DNA of 27,500 nt from Chrysomallon squamiferum (GCA_012295275.1 CM022672.1:33841754-33869253), one strand, 5' to 3'; positions 1 through 9,117 are shown, numbered from the stretch's first letter. The notes: generated by a model not told the origin, from the letters alone. Translations and numbers: made by a program.

Positions 1-267
1 TTGTGGGTAAGAACTAACTACCTGCCAAATATAAATATTTATATGTCACGATTTGAAATGTCCTCATCTACATTTCGGCTTGCTGTGATGTATCAAATCT
101 GTTACCTCAGGTGTGTGTAATATGTTATTTATGAGCATTTATTACCTGCCTCACCTGTCTAGTCATTATGAGTACCTTGATTATGAGGACCTGTGGTAAT
201 TAAAATTCTCCAGTTTCTGGCATGATCAAAACCTGAAGGCAAAACACTGTATCCAGTCATCTTCAGT

Positions 268-490
268 TTAGAATTTTGTTTTAAAACACTGTATCAAAAC
301 ATGGTAATATAGTTTAAATATGTGTTGTTACATTGTTTAGTTTGTTTTAAAACAGTTAGTAGTATCACTGTTTAGAACTTTGTTTTAAAACACTGTATCA
401 AAACATGGTAATATAGTTTAAATATGTTACTTTGTTATGATTATTATTATTATTAATGTTTAGAACTTTGTTTTAAAACACTGTCCTAAA
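268..490. repeat. Tandem repeat of about 104 bp, two copies plus a partial third
   Basis: TTAGAATTTTGTTTTAAAAC at 269 recurs at 373 (TTAGAACTTTG form) and at 461. The first two copies share the following CACTGTATCAAAACATGG and onward for about 60 bp; the third is truncated after CACTGT. The rest of 1-600 is unique A+T-rich DNA. Confidence 0.7.
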
Positions 491-1344
491 ACAGTGTTTT
501 ATGTTACTTTGTTAGAACAATGGGTAAAACTTTAAATATGATTAATCTTTAGAATTTGTTTTAAATTGCTCTAACCATTGTTTGTTTTAAGCAAATTTAG
601 TTGATTTTACAACAGAATATAATACAGAAAATAACTTTATTTTAAATTCATACAAATGTGACTGTTTTAAAAGTTATATAATAAAATAAATAAATAAATT
701 GTTCCAAATAAACTGTTCTATCATTTTTTTATAATAATAAAAATAAATAAGTAAATAAACTGTTCTATCATTTTTTTCCCCTTAGAATACAACTTTTATT
801 TTAATTCATGGAGTATATTGACATGACTGTTTTAATATTTATTTCACAATCTATAATAAAAATAAATAAATTCTTTTATCCCATATTATTTTAAACCATT
901 CTGTAGTGTTAAGCTCTCCATGATGTTATCTCCCACTGACCCCCATTCACCCCACCCCACCCAAAATACAAAGACACACCTTAAAATAAAAAAAATAAAA
1001 AATTTAAAATCCTTTTTCTAAGTCACTGCTTTAAATACGTTCTTTCAAAAACCTTTCTAAAAATACAAGGATCTTATGTAATGCGACAGTAAATTTACTT
1101 TCAGATTTCCGTTCTTGTGTGTTCTTTTCAGTATGAATGTTAATAATATCAATAGCAGAATGAAAAGCCACTTGGAAATACCTGCCAACTGTGCTGTATG
1201 AGAAAAGCTGCTCAAAGGCAGTTTTTATTTGTATATGAAAGTCTCACAATGTGCCAGTTCTTTATTTGGAAACAATAAACACAATGCACCAAGTGCCAGC
1301 CACACCCAGATCACATCCACATGGCCCAGGATTTAATATTCAGC

Positions 1345-2105
1345 GTATAATACTGTCAAACAGTGTATAAATAGATGTGTAATATGCATGTAGTTAATAC
1401 GTTTTTGTATAATACTGTCAGTGTATAAATAGATGTGTAATATGCATGTAGTTAATACGTTTTTGTATAATATAGTCAAACTGTGTATAAATAGATGTGT
1501 AATATGCATGTAGTTAATACGTTTTTGTATAATATAGTCAAACAGTGTGTAAATAGATGTGTAATATGCATGTAGTTAATACGTTTTTGTATAATATAGT
1601 CAAACTGTGTAAATAAATAGATGTGTGTAATATGCAAATAATACTGTTAATACGTTTTAGATGTGTAATATGCATGTATAATATAGTCAAACTGTGTAAA
1701 TAGATGTGTAATATGCAAATAGTTAATACGTTTTTGTAAAATACTGTCAAACTGTGTATAAATAGATGTGTAATATGCAAATAGTTAATACGTTTTGTAT
1801 AATACTGTGAAACTGTGTATAAATAGATGTGTAATATGCAAATAGTTAATACATTTTTGTAAAATACTGTCAAACTGTGTATAAATAGATGTGTAATATG
1901 CAAATAGTTAATACGTTTTGTATAATACTGTGAAACTGTGTATAAATAGATGTGTAATATGCAAATAGTTAATACATTTTTGTAAAATACTGTCAAACTG
2001 TGTATAAATAGATGTGTAATATGCAAATAGTTAATACGTTTTTGTATAATACTGTGAAACTGTGTATAAATAGATGTTTGTATGAAGGTAGTTAATACGT
2101 TTTGT
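1345..2105. repeat. 61-62 bp minisatellite, about 12 copies, dimeric in its right half
   Basis: Each monomer contains a TGTATAAATAGATGTGTAAT-type core and GTTAATACGTTTTTG. From about 1736 two variants alternate (GTAAAATACTGTC at 1736, 1859 and 1982; GTATAATACTGTG at 1797, 1920 and 2044), giving a 123-bp higher-order unit. Left-hand copies carry TGCATG where right-hand copies carry TGCAAA. The long minus-strand open frame across it (1538-2026) is a product of the repeat, not a gene. Confidence 0.85.
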
Positions 2106-2179
2106 AAATAACTTTATAAATAGATAAGGAAGTGAATACATATTAATATTTTCATATATTACAAAACTCTTTTACACTA

Positions 2180-2372
2180 ACATTAAAAACCTCATGAATA
2201 TCTTGATATTTATATTATAAAGTGTTATACAAATATTAAAAACATCATAAATATCTCAATATTTTCATATATTATAGACTGTTATACAAATATTAAAATC
2301 ATCATAAAATATCTCAATGTTTTCATATATTATAGACCCTTATACAAATATTAAAAACTTCATGAATACATC
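2180..2372. repeat. Tandem repeat of about 53-58 bp, four copies
   Basis: ATTAAAAAC or ATTAAAATC, followed by CATNAATATCTCAATATTTTC-like sequence, starts at 2182, 2235, 2292 and 2350. Later copies share TTATACAAATATTAAAA. Confidence 0.7.
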
Positions 2373-2458
2373 AGGAAATTAATATATCCTAATATTAAAT
2401 GCATTATACAGGGAAAACAGATTTACAGAGTTGTAGTATAATTTTCCATTAAAATAAT

Positions 2459-2646
2459 CTTCATTAATATATGAATACATTCTTATTTTTCATACACTGA
2501 TACATTATATTGCACAAACACAGAATGGAACAGAATAATACATTTTAATATCTTCATTAATATATGAATACATTCTTATTTTTCATACACTGATACATTA
2601 TATTGCACAAACAGAGAATGGAACAGAATAATACATTTTAATATCT
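2459..2646. repeat. Recent 93-bp tandem duplication
   Basis: CTTCATTAATATATGAATAC starts both copies, at 2459 and 2552. The copies are nearly identical (for example AAACACAGAATGG against AAACAGAGAATGG), so the duplication is young relative to the neighbouring arrays. Confidence 0.85.
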
Positions 2647-2784
2647 TAATTTTTATATGTGTACTGTATTATTAAAAAAAAAGAACACTATATATTATCT
2701 ATTTGTTCATTAATTTTGTTTTAATTGAATGAATAATAACTGACAAAAAAATTAACTGATGTGCAACTGCAACAAATGTTATGT

Positions 2785-2935
2785 ATTATTTTTATTTATC
2801 TTTTTATTATCTGATTTATTTACTTTGTTGTTTATTTTATTTACTTATTTATTTATTTTTTTATTTTTTTAATTTGTTTGTTTATTTATTTATTTATTTG
2901 GTTTGTTTGTTTGTTTGTTTATTTTACATATATTG
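2785..2935. repeat. T-rich (TTTA)n/(TTTG)n low-complexity tract
   Basis: Imperfect ATTT and GTTT tetranucleotides run through the interval. Nothing else is visible from 2650 to 3040 apart from A+T-rich DNA. Confidence 0.8.
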
Positions 2936-3046
2936 ATTTATTTTTGGTACATGTTTGTTTATGATAATTATTAATAATGACAATTCTATACTTTTTCTGG
3001 ATATTTTATTAAGAAAGTAAAGTAGAATTTTATATCTATATATATG

Positions 3047-3203
3047 CACACACACACACACACACACATATATACACTCACACATAAACACACATACACA
3101 CACACACACAAACACACACATACACACATATACACACACACACATATATACACACACACACATATATACACACACACACATACACACACACACACACAAA
3201 CAC
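3047..3203. repeat. (CA)n microsatellite interrupted by TATA
   Basis: CACACA runs broken by TATATACAC units about every 20 bp. It is open in several frames on both strands, giving only His-Thr or Cys-Val peptides that are not genes. Confidence 0.9.
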
Positions 3204-3269
3204 AATGTCTTAAAGAAAATACAATAATGCATTTCAAATTTAAATCTTTTTATATTAAAAACAATTAAG

Positions 3270-3510
3270 GAAATCAATAGACTGGGTGTGGTCGTGTTTT
3301 GAGTAATGATTGAGTCAGTGAAAACCACCCATGGCTCAGAAAATCTGGCAACAGCTGCGTTACAGCTTAACCTAGGATGTAACCGTCCATTGGTTACATG
3401 GTCTGCGTTTGATCACACCAGTCGAGGAAGTTGTCACAAAGTTAATTTATCACCACACGGTAGATATTAATATTTATCTTTCACCAGGCGGGCGATATAA
3501 GTACGGTATC
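3270..3510. other. Higher-complexity spacer with a short hairpin, unassigned
   Basis: This block is richer in G+C and CpG than its surroundings and has no long ORF. It holds a perfect 8-bp inverted repeat, ATGTAACC/GGTTACAT with a 7-nt loop (3377-3399). Near the right end are two related segments about 33 bp apart, TCACCACACGGTAGATAT and TCACCAGGCGGGCGATAT. It abuts a 21-nt T tract (3523-3543). It may be part of an old interspersed repeat or a regulatory block; I cannot name it. Confidence 0.3.
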
Positions 3511-3629
3511 ATATATAACAAATTTTTTTTTTTTTTTTTTTTTGATGGTCACATCTGAATTATTTATAAGGAGAGACATGATTTTTAAGTAGATGATGCT
3601 GTAAATGTATTACTGTGGTAAAAGGCTTT

Positions 3630-3910
3630 GTTGGGTTGTAGTAGCTGCATGGCTGTGGAAGTAGATGGTGTTGTGATGTACGATGTAGTAGATATATGTC
3701 TATAGAATTAGATGCTATTGTGATATATGATGTTGTAGGTGTATGTCTATAACAATAGACTGTGTTGTGATGTAGTAGATGTATATCTACAGAAGTAGAT
3801 GGTGTTGTGATGTAGGTGTATGTTTACAGAAGTAGATGTTGGATATAAGTCTACTGACGTCAGCGATGTAGTAGATGTATTTCTGTAAAAGTTGATCTTG
3901 TTATGTAGTA
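3630..3910. repeat. Degenerate tandem repeat of GTAGATG(TAT)GTCTA units
   Basis: Variants of GAAGTAGATGGTGTTGTGAT and GTAGTAGATGTATATCTAC recur about six times at uneven spacing of about 40-65 bp. One copy carries the TGACGTCA palindrome. Confidence 0.6.
3855..3862. promoter_or_regulatory. Perfect palindromic CRE (TGACGTCA)
   Basis: Exact cAMP-response element consensus, the CREB/ATF site, inside a degenerate GTAGATG-type repeat block. An 8-base match can occur by chance, and no promoter is otherwise visible here. Confidence 0.2.
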
Positions 3911-4140
3911 GATAATGACTTCATTATTATAACTAACTTTAATCTATCAGAAAATGATTGAGATTAAGCTGTCAATTTTCCAAGTTCCATTTACATACAT
4001 CATTACAGGTTTGTGATTTGACTTACATAATCCAGATTCCTTTCTCCATGTAAATAGTTCAGACTGATAGACTGCTAATTTAGTGATAAACGCATTAAGA
4101 TTTCAACTGTTAATTATGACCTAATCATCAGGCTAATATA

Positions 4141-4450
4141 AGTGTGTGTGTGTGTGTGTGTGTGTTGTGTGTGTTTCTGTGTGTGTTTGTGTTTTGTGGG
4201 TGTGTGTATGTGTGTGTATGTGTGTGTGTGTCTGTGTGTGTTTGTGTTCTGTGTGTAACTTTGTAACACATTTAAAAAAAAAAAATTGATTTGCATATTT
4301 TTCTGGTTCTTTGTGTCTGTGTGTATGTGAACGTGTCTGTCTGTCTGTGAGTCTGTGTGAGTTTAATTATATGTGTAAGGCGAAGACAGTTAAATTAATG
4401 TAAATGCTCTATTGTCAGTCTAATAAGCTTAAACAACTGTGTGTGTGTGT
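4141..4450. repeat. (TG)n microsatellite block
   Basis: TGTGTG runs with TCTG and TATG interruptions, densest at 4143-4256 and again at 4310-4365 and 4437-4450. The interval 3910-4140 is unique A+T-rich DNA. Confidence 0.9.
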
Positions 4451-4704
4451 GACAATTAACCAAGTTGAAGAACGTCCCAAAGGTGATCACACACAAATTA
4501 TGCACAGACACGCAATGCACTGTTGATCAGTTAAGTACACATGCACTTTGCAACTCCCAGAATGCTTTGTCATGTCTCCATTGTTTAATGTTCAAATGTT
4601 ATTGTTTGTTTAAATACAGAAAGCAAAAATATGTTACTGACTGTAAAATATTTGAGATAAGTAAATAATATTGTTTAAAAATTATAGTACTTAGAGAGGT
4701 AAAC

Positions 4705-4899
4705 CTACCACTACACTGATGTCTACAACTACTACCTCAACGTTAAGATATATTACTACTACCACAAACCCAGATATATGTAGTTATGTAGTTATATATT
4801 TCAATGTTGAGGTAGTAGTTGTAGATGTCAGTGTAGTGGTAGAGCTGTATATGTACACTGGCATGTACAACTACTACCTCAGCATTGAAATATTTAACT
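4705..4899 (+). ncRNA. Three-armed inverted repeat with a let-7-like segment; candidate small-RNA hairpin
   Basis: Seen: arm A (4705-4753) pairs with arm B (4794-4842) over 49 positions, with one A-C mismatch and four G-U pairs. Arm B (4790-4835) also pairs with arm C (4854-4899) over 46 positions, with a T-T and a G-G mismatch and two G-U pairs, around an 18-nt loop. A and C are direct repeats of each other. Arm B contains TGAGGTAGTAGTTGTAG from 4808, identical to let-7 for nucleotides 1-11, including the seed, and then lacking one G. Known: let-7 is a deeply conserved bilaterian microRNA from the 5' arm of a short hairpin. Inference: B-C could make a 74-nt pre-miRNA-like hairpin with the let-7-like strand on the 5' arm. 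Against it: canonical let-7 is normally invariant, the stem is unusually perfect, and the neighbourhood is rich in TTA/CTA triplets that favour such words. No miR-100 or miR-125-like sequence is nearby. Confidence 0.4.
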
Positions 4900-4984
4900 T
4901 TATATGCAACTACTACCACAATACAAACAGCTACAACTGTTATTACTATATGTTAATTATAGTAATACTTAATATATATGTATA

Positions 4985-5090
4985 CTGCTATTATTATTAT
5001 TATTACTACAGCTATTATTACTATACTATTGTTACTATATTTAATGTGCTATTACTGTATTATTATCATTATTATTATTATTATTATGTG
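4985..5090. repeat. (ATT)n trinucleotide tract
   Basis: Imperfect TTA/TAC trinucleotides directly after the three-armed inverted repeat. The open frame across 4719-5093 (Tyr-rich) follows from this triplet composition and is rejected as a gene. The region 5095-5280 is unique with no feature seen. Confidence 0.75.
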
Positions 5091-5362
5091 TGATGTGAAA
5101 AAGCTGAATAATAATGGCTTTATAGATTTCTTTCATAAATGCTAAGTAACTGCATTCTATCAACGAATTTACCTTAACAGCAGGACAGAATCTTTTGCAT
5201 ATACCTTCTCAGAGACAGTGAAAAAACATAATGCTTTTAACAAACAACTCATATGACACTGATTGAAATAGGTAGTTACTCGGAAGTTCCTCTTAGGAGA
5301 TTAGATCCTGGAACCATTTGGGGGAATTAATTTATATATGGTATCAATGATGCATATCTGCC

Positions 5363-5809
5363 CAGGTATTACTGATATAACAGGTAATTAGCCAGAAGCT
5401 GCTGGAATCTATGGGGATTAATTTTTATAATTAATATTAGCCTAGTCTATGTACAGGTAACAAAAATGTATGTCTGACCAGGTGTTACTAGTGGAATAGG
5501 AAAAACTCAGCAGATGATCCAATGAGGATAGATCAAGAAACCTAAGGAGATTAATTATTGGATTTTAAACCTAAGAGTGGATTAATTTTTATAATTTTTA
5601 ATTTCTGGATGAAGACAATCTGTATTCAGGTAACAGGTATTGCTTGCTAATCAGCAGGTACCCGCTGCTGTTAACACCTGCAGTAAAAGATTTCCACTAA
5701 TCAAATTGACTCTTCTCCTCACCTGCCCACATTGTTTGCTGGTTATTGATTTCGGCACAACCAGGTAGGTCAATCACCTGATTTTCTGGTTTACCTTCAC
5801 CACCAGGTA
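5363..5809. promoter_or_regulatory. Cluster of 12 CAGGTA/CAGGTG motifs
   Basis: CAGGTR or its complement occurs at 5363, 5381, 5454, 5479, 5627, 5634, 5655, 5675 (minus), 5720 (minus), 5762, 5775 (minus) and 5804. These are E-box words bound by Snail/ZEB-type factors; CAGGTAG at 5762 is also the Zelda-type heptamer of insects. Part of the block is a diverged repeat (GGATTAATTTTTATAATT near 5418 and 5579), so some copies share descent. Confidence 0.3.
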
Positions 5810-6193
5810 AAAACAAATAAGACAAAATAAAAAACAATTAAAATGAAATAAATTGAAGACAGTGATGGGGGAAATTGAAACAGAAATTTAACACAGTTTT
5901 TCTGTTAGACAAAGAAAAGAAAATAATAATAAATTTAAATGTTAAAATTAAAATGTATGATGAAATAATTAAATAGATTTTACATTCTGATAAGTAGAAT
6001 GTGTATTAGATTCTGTATAAGACAGGTTTACTAAATCAGATATAATTACTGACAGATTTATAACAGATTCTAAATAAATTATCAGACTGTAAATAAATTA
6101 AGTATATTTATTTCATTTTTATGCTGCTATACCTTAAAACAGTTTATCATTGAAAATAATGAAATATCAGTTGATGATATGTTTGTGTATCAA

Positions 6194-6290
6194 ACTCTCT
6201 CTCTCTCTCTCTCTCTCACTCTCTCTCTCTCTCTATAATATATATAGAAAGTGTAATATATAGAGAGAAGGAGAGAGAAAGGAGAGAGAA
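6194..6290. repeat. (CT)n followed by (GA)n, able to fold back
   Basis: A 40-nt CT tract (6194-6234) is followed 27 nt later by an imperfect GA tract (6261-6290). The two are complementary in one RNA strand and could form a hairpin about 150 nt upstream of the candidate exon at 6418. The interval 5815-6190 is A+T-rich with nothing else visible. Confidence 0.8.
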
Positions 6291-6417
6291 CAGAAATTTT
6301 ATTTATTTTTTCTAATGTTTCAAACAATTATTTTTAGACTAATATAAATTATTTTAGATCCGTGTGAATATCCAGTGATTCTTTATGAACATAATTTTTT
6401 TTTCTGTCTCATGTCAG

Positions 6418-6552
6418 ATTGTGAAACAGAAAAGTGTACAAAGCTATGAAAGAAATGTCAAAGGGTTTGAAAAACTGTTACAGTTTCTGTCTAAATGTGT
6501 GTTTGACGAGTACACAGAAAGTGTTTACTCATTCTCTGCTCGAGTGTTATGA
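6418..6552 (+). CDS. Candidate (alternative) last coding exon, 44 codons plus TGA
   Basis: Seen: a strong acceptor (TTTTTTTTTCTGTCTCATGTCAG, 6395-6417) opens a phase-0 frame that runs 44 codons to TGA at 6550-6552, while the other two frames close early. The peptide begins IVKQKSVQSYERNVKGFEKL and ends SVYSFSARVL. It mixes charged and hydrophobic residues without low complexity. No credible donor lies before the stop. AATAAA follows at 6654-6659, with a G/T-rich stretch near 6703-6716, the order expected of a cleavage site. Inference: this could be an alternative last exon of a gene that otherwise continues to 11595. By rough count a 44-codon frame has a few percent chance per acceptor-like site in DNA this A+T-rich, so chance is a real alternative. 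No family recognised. Confidence 0.3.
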   Translation: MVKQKSVQSYERNVKGFEKLLQFLSKCVFDEYTESVYSFSARVL

Positions 6553-6653
6553 GTAATACACTGCATAACGCACCTGTGTAATACCACTGCCGTATTTCAC
6601 TTTCTCACAAGTAAAGAAAATACGCGACAAAGGTTAGTTACACTAGCCATGGG

Positions 6654-6659
6654 AATAAA
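6654..6659 (+). terminator. AATAAA polyadenylation signal candidate
   Basis: Exact AATAAA about 100 bp after the TGA of the candidate last exon, followed within about 50 bp by GGTTTGTTT. The hexamer is common in A+T-rich DNA; its position after an acceptor-plus-stop arrangement is what makes it worth listing. Confidence 0.25.
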
Positions 6660-7260
6660 GCATTGCAGAACAGAATATCAGTTTAGGATGAAGTACAGGC
6701 CCATTGGTTTGTTTCCCATTCAACATTTCTGGAGGAAGGAGTTGCTAGGTAATAAAGACCTTATCTTATCATGATCAGTGTTAGCTTCAAGTCCTGTTAA
6801 CTGGACCCTGCTGGGTTTTTCCCATTCTAACTGTGCTGGGGAATTTCTTGCTCAATAGTAAAGAACTTACATTACAGTTGATCAGTTTAGAATATGTTAC
6901 CCAGGTCCACTGATCTATTTCCCGTTCTAACAGAGCTGGGGAATGTGTTGCTCAATAGTAAAGAACTTACATTATAGTTGGTCAGTTTGGGATATGTTTA
7001 CCAGGTCCATTGATCTTTTTCCCGTTCTAACACAGCTGGAATAAAGAACTGAACTTATGTCAATCAGGTTAGGATCAAATCCAGTTCACTAGGATCATTG
7101 GACTTTTTCCCATTCTGAACTGAACTGGGGAGGATATTGCTAAGTAGTGAATAACTTTTACCTTATGACTGATCACTTCAGGGATCAAATTCTTATGGAG
7201 CTATATCTCATTCCAACCAGTGCTTCAGACCTTATAGGGTTGCAAGAGTCTTAATGCCAT
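6660..7260. repeat. Decayed tandem array, unit about 100 bp, five to six copies
   Basis: The anchor CCCATTCTAAC or CCCGTTCTAAC occurs at 6715 (variant), 6821, 6921, 7021, 7109 and, weakly, 7207. Shared downstream words include GAGCTGGGGAAT, TAGTAAAGAACTTACATTA, GATCAGTTTAG and CAGGTCCA. The 6821 and 6921 copies are closest. Confidence 0.75.
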
Positions 7261-7348
7261 TTAACTTGTTTATCAAAATCTTTTTTCTTTTTTTCCTGAC
7301 TGTGGGAAGGCTTTTAATGAATATTAATTACAGCTAGTTACAGCTAGT

Positions 7349-7524
7349 GTGTGTGTGTGAATATATGTCTGTAAATACATGTGTGTGTGTGTGTGTGTGT
7401 GTATATGTCTGTAAATACTGTCTGTTTGTGTGTGTGTGTGTGATACACTGGTTATGTGAGTGTGTGTGTGTGAATATATGTCTGTAAATGTGAGTGAGTG
7501 TGTGTGTATATATGTCTGAAATGC

Positions 7525-7566
<42 letters not shown>

Positions 7567-7603
7567 TTCTATGTAGAGTTTTTGAGAGAGAAAGAGAGAG
7601 AAG
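7349..7603. repeat. (TG)n, (TA)n and (GA)n block
   Basis: Units of TGTGTGTG plus AATATATGTCTGTAAATAC repeat about every 40-50 bp, followed by (AT)n at 7528-7564 and GAGA at 7583-7600. The frame open on the minus strand is repeat-derived. The stretch 7604-8000 is unique A+T-rich DNA with no supported feature. Confidence 0.85.
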
Positions 7604-8008
7604 GATATTTATAAACAATCATTGTGTTTATCTCTATTTGCTCCACTAAGTAATACTCAGTACATAAAGAATATCTGCTCTTGATGGTGCCAACTAAACT
7701 GATTACATTAACATATTTTCTTAACATTCTTTAACATTTTTTCCAGACTAAAGTTTAGAATTGTTATCTAGAAAAGAAATAAAAATAAAAATATTCTAAA
7801 ATGAAATCAGAAAAGAGAAATCTTTTGCTTGTGATGTTTGTTCCCATTGTGGAATTTCAAGGCTGTTCAAAATTTCAAATATTTTAAATTCATGAAAATA
7901 TTTAGAAATAAATCTCCATGTTTGAGCACGATGATCAAATATTGATTTCACAGCCACATTTTTTTGTTTTTTCATAGAGTTTATTTCTGTATAGATTCTG
8001 CAGAATTA

Positions 8009-8245
8009 TTAGTTTAATGCAGTGTTCAATATCACACATGAAGTAAGCTGGCAAAACATCTTGTAATTGTTCGCCATGACAACACAACACTTCTCACCTC
8101 TGCCAGGTATTTCTTGGTTACCTGTAACGATGATATCAAGGTGATGTCCACTGTTTTCGTAACACTCGTCCAGGTATATAGGCTTTTCTCCCGTTGACCA
8201 AACTTGGGAGGTACCCAGTCTTTGTTTTTGTTTTATTGTTTGCAT
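8009..8245 (-). CDS. Unassigned ORF, possibly a decayed zinc-finger-like fragment or cryptic exon
   Basis: Seen: 78 codons on the minus strand from an ATG at 8245, in a stretch richer in G+C than its neighbours. Near residues 19-36 it reads TGEKPIYLDECYENSGHH. That recalls the TGEKP linker followed by a Cys pair position and a His of C2H2 zinc fingers, but the Cys/His spacing is not that of a working finger. A good minus-strand donor (GCAGAG|GTGAGA) falls inside at about 8098. No pyrimidine tract precedes the ORF on this strand, so an acceptor is missing. The plus strand is also open for about 50 codons here (8043-8197). It may be a degraded coding fragment, a cryptic exon or chance; I assign no function. 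Confidence 0.22.
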   Translation of the reverse strand: MQTIKQKQRLGTSQVWSTGEKPIYLDECYENSGHHLDIIVTGNQEIPGRGEKCCVVMANNYKMFCQLTSCVILNTALN

Positions 8246-8377
8246 ATCAGAGTTTTGCTCAAACCCTTTTTAATCTGGCTATCGTTTGAAGAAAAACAGT
8301 GACAAAGAAAACTTTGGTTTTTAACACAACAATGTCATTTTAGTTGGAAGTGTTACTTCTAAAATGTGAATTGGTCT

Positions 8378-8419
8378 GGGGGGGTTTGGGGGGGTTGGTT
8401 TTGGGGTTTTTTTGGAGGG
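8378..8419 (+). other. Short G-rich tract, possible G-quadruplex
   Basis: G runs of 7, 7, 4 and 3 (8378-8384, 8388-8394, 8403-8406, 8417-8419) separated by T-rich loops. One loop is longer than 7 nt unless the GG at 8414 is used, so folding is plausible but less certain than at 24075. Confidence 0.4.
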
Positions 8420-8584
8420 TTACTTTGGCATCAGAATTCAGTGAATATAATCTAAAATTATTTATATCTGAAGAGTTTGTTTTAGTAAGAATTGTAAGGA
8501 ATAATATTTATAATTTAATGTTCATGTAAATAATTGGAATGGTTTATTTGTGATTTCAGTCTGTTGATATATGTCCTTCTTATT

Positions 8585-8740
8585 AAAAATAATTTTTTTC
8601 AGGTAAAAGTAATTATAATAATGTTTATTAAATTAATACTTTTTTTTTTTTTTAAACTATATTATTATTTCCTATTTATTTTTAACTGCATCATCATTAT
8701 TTATCATTTTAACATTAACCATATCCTTAAGAAAAGTGAC
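8585..8740 (+). repeat. Dispersed A+T-rich repeat, copy 1
   Basis: AATTATAATAATGTTTATTA, a T/A tract, CTATTTATTTTTAACTGCATC and a GTTAAT/ATATC tail match the segments at 10000-10135 and, in part, 10190-10285 in the same order and orientation. Confidence 0.55.
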
Positions 8741-9117
8741 GTTAAATTATGTGCAGCAAGTAATACATGCAAACAGTCTGCACACTTTGAAGCAGTTGCT
8801 TAATAATCTGAAGTGCATTACATTATTTTGAAGTTATCTGAATGACTTTAACATGATTATGTGTAATACATGAAGTATCTTTTAAAGTGATTACAGGAGT
8901 AACTTCAAGTACTGGGTGACTGTGACTTCTTTGAAGTCACAGCGTATTTAACATAAATTGCTTTTAAGTGGTGGTATCCAAGTGGATATACAAGAAGGTT
9001 AATTCTATTCATAAACAAGCTGTTGGTTTAGATTCTCTGTAAACACAGAATTACACAAGCATTAAAAATAATGTAATGTTCATCATTAGTAAGATATACC
9101 TCAACTGATCATCATCA

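Noticed and set aside
140-215. Minus-strand 36-nt open segment between ACCACAG and CAG|GTGAGG
   Set aside because: The splice-like ends are good, but it is on the strand opposite the firm exon, very short, and internally repetitive.
1132-1201. 22 codons from an ATG just after a good acceptor (TTCTTGTGTGTTCTTTTCAG), with AATAAA at about 1273
   Set aside because: Short frame, weak GTATGA donor, and a phase that does not match the other candidates; chance is likely.
1538-2026. 162-codon minus-strand open frame
   Set aside because: The frame repeats with the 61-62 bp minisatellite; the periodic peptide is a by-product of the array.
1345-2105. CRISPR-like array of regular repeats
   Set aside because: The whole 61-62 bp unit is conserved with no unique spacers, and the DNA is eukaryotic in character.
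2924-3328. Cys/Val and His/Thr open frames on both strands in CA/TG repeats (also at 7334, 11140, 11674, 19077, 20167, 20914, 24857)
   Set aside because: Dinucleotide repeats lack stops in several frames; the peptides are pure repeat products.
4026-4090. Minus-strand 48-nt phase-0 segment ending TAT|GTAAGT
   Set aside because: The acceptor lacks a pyrimidine tract and the segment is too short for coding evidence.
4719-5093. 124-codon Tyr/Thr-rich open frame over the inverted repeat
   Set aside because: It arises from TAC/TTA trinucleotides; there is no splice or start context, and the hairpin explains the sequence better.
5698-5790. Minus-strand open segment VIDLPGCAEINNQQTMWA ending before GTGAGG
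   Set aside because: There is no pyrimidine tract before it, and the AG/GT edges come from the CAGGT motif cluster.
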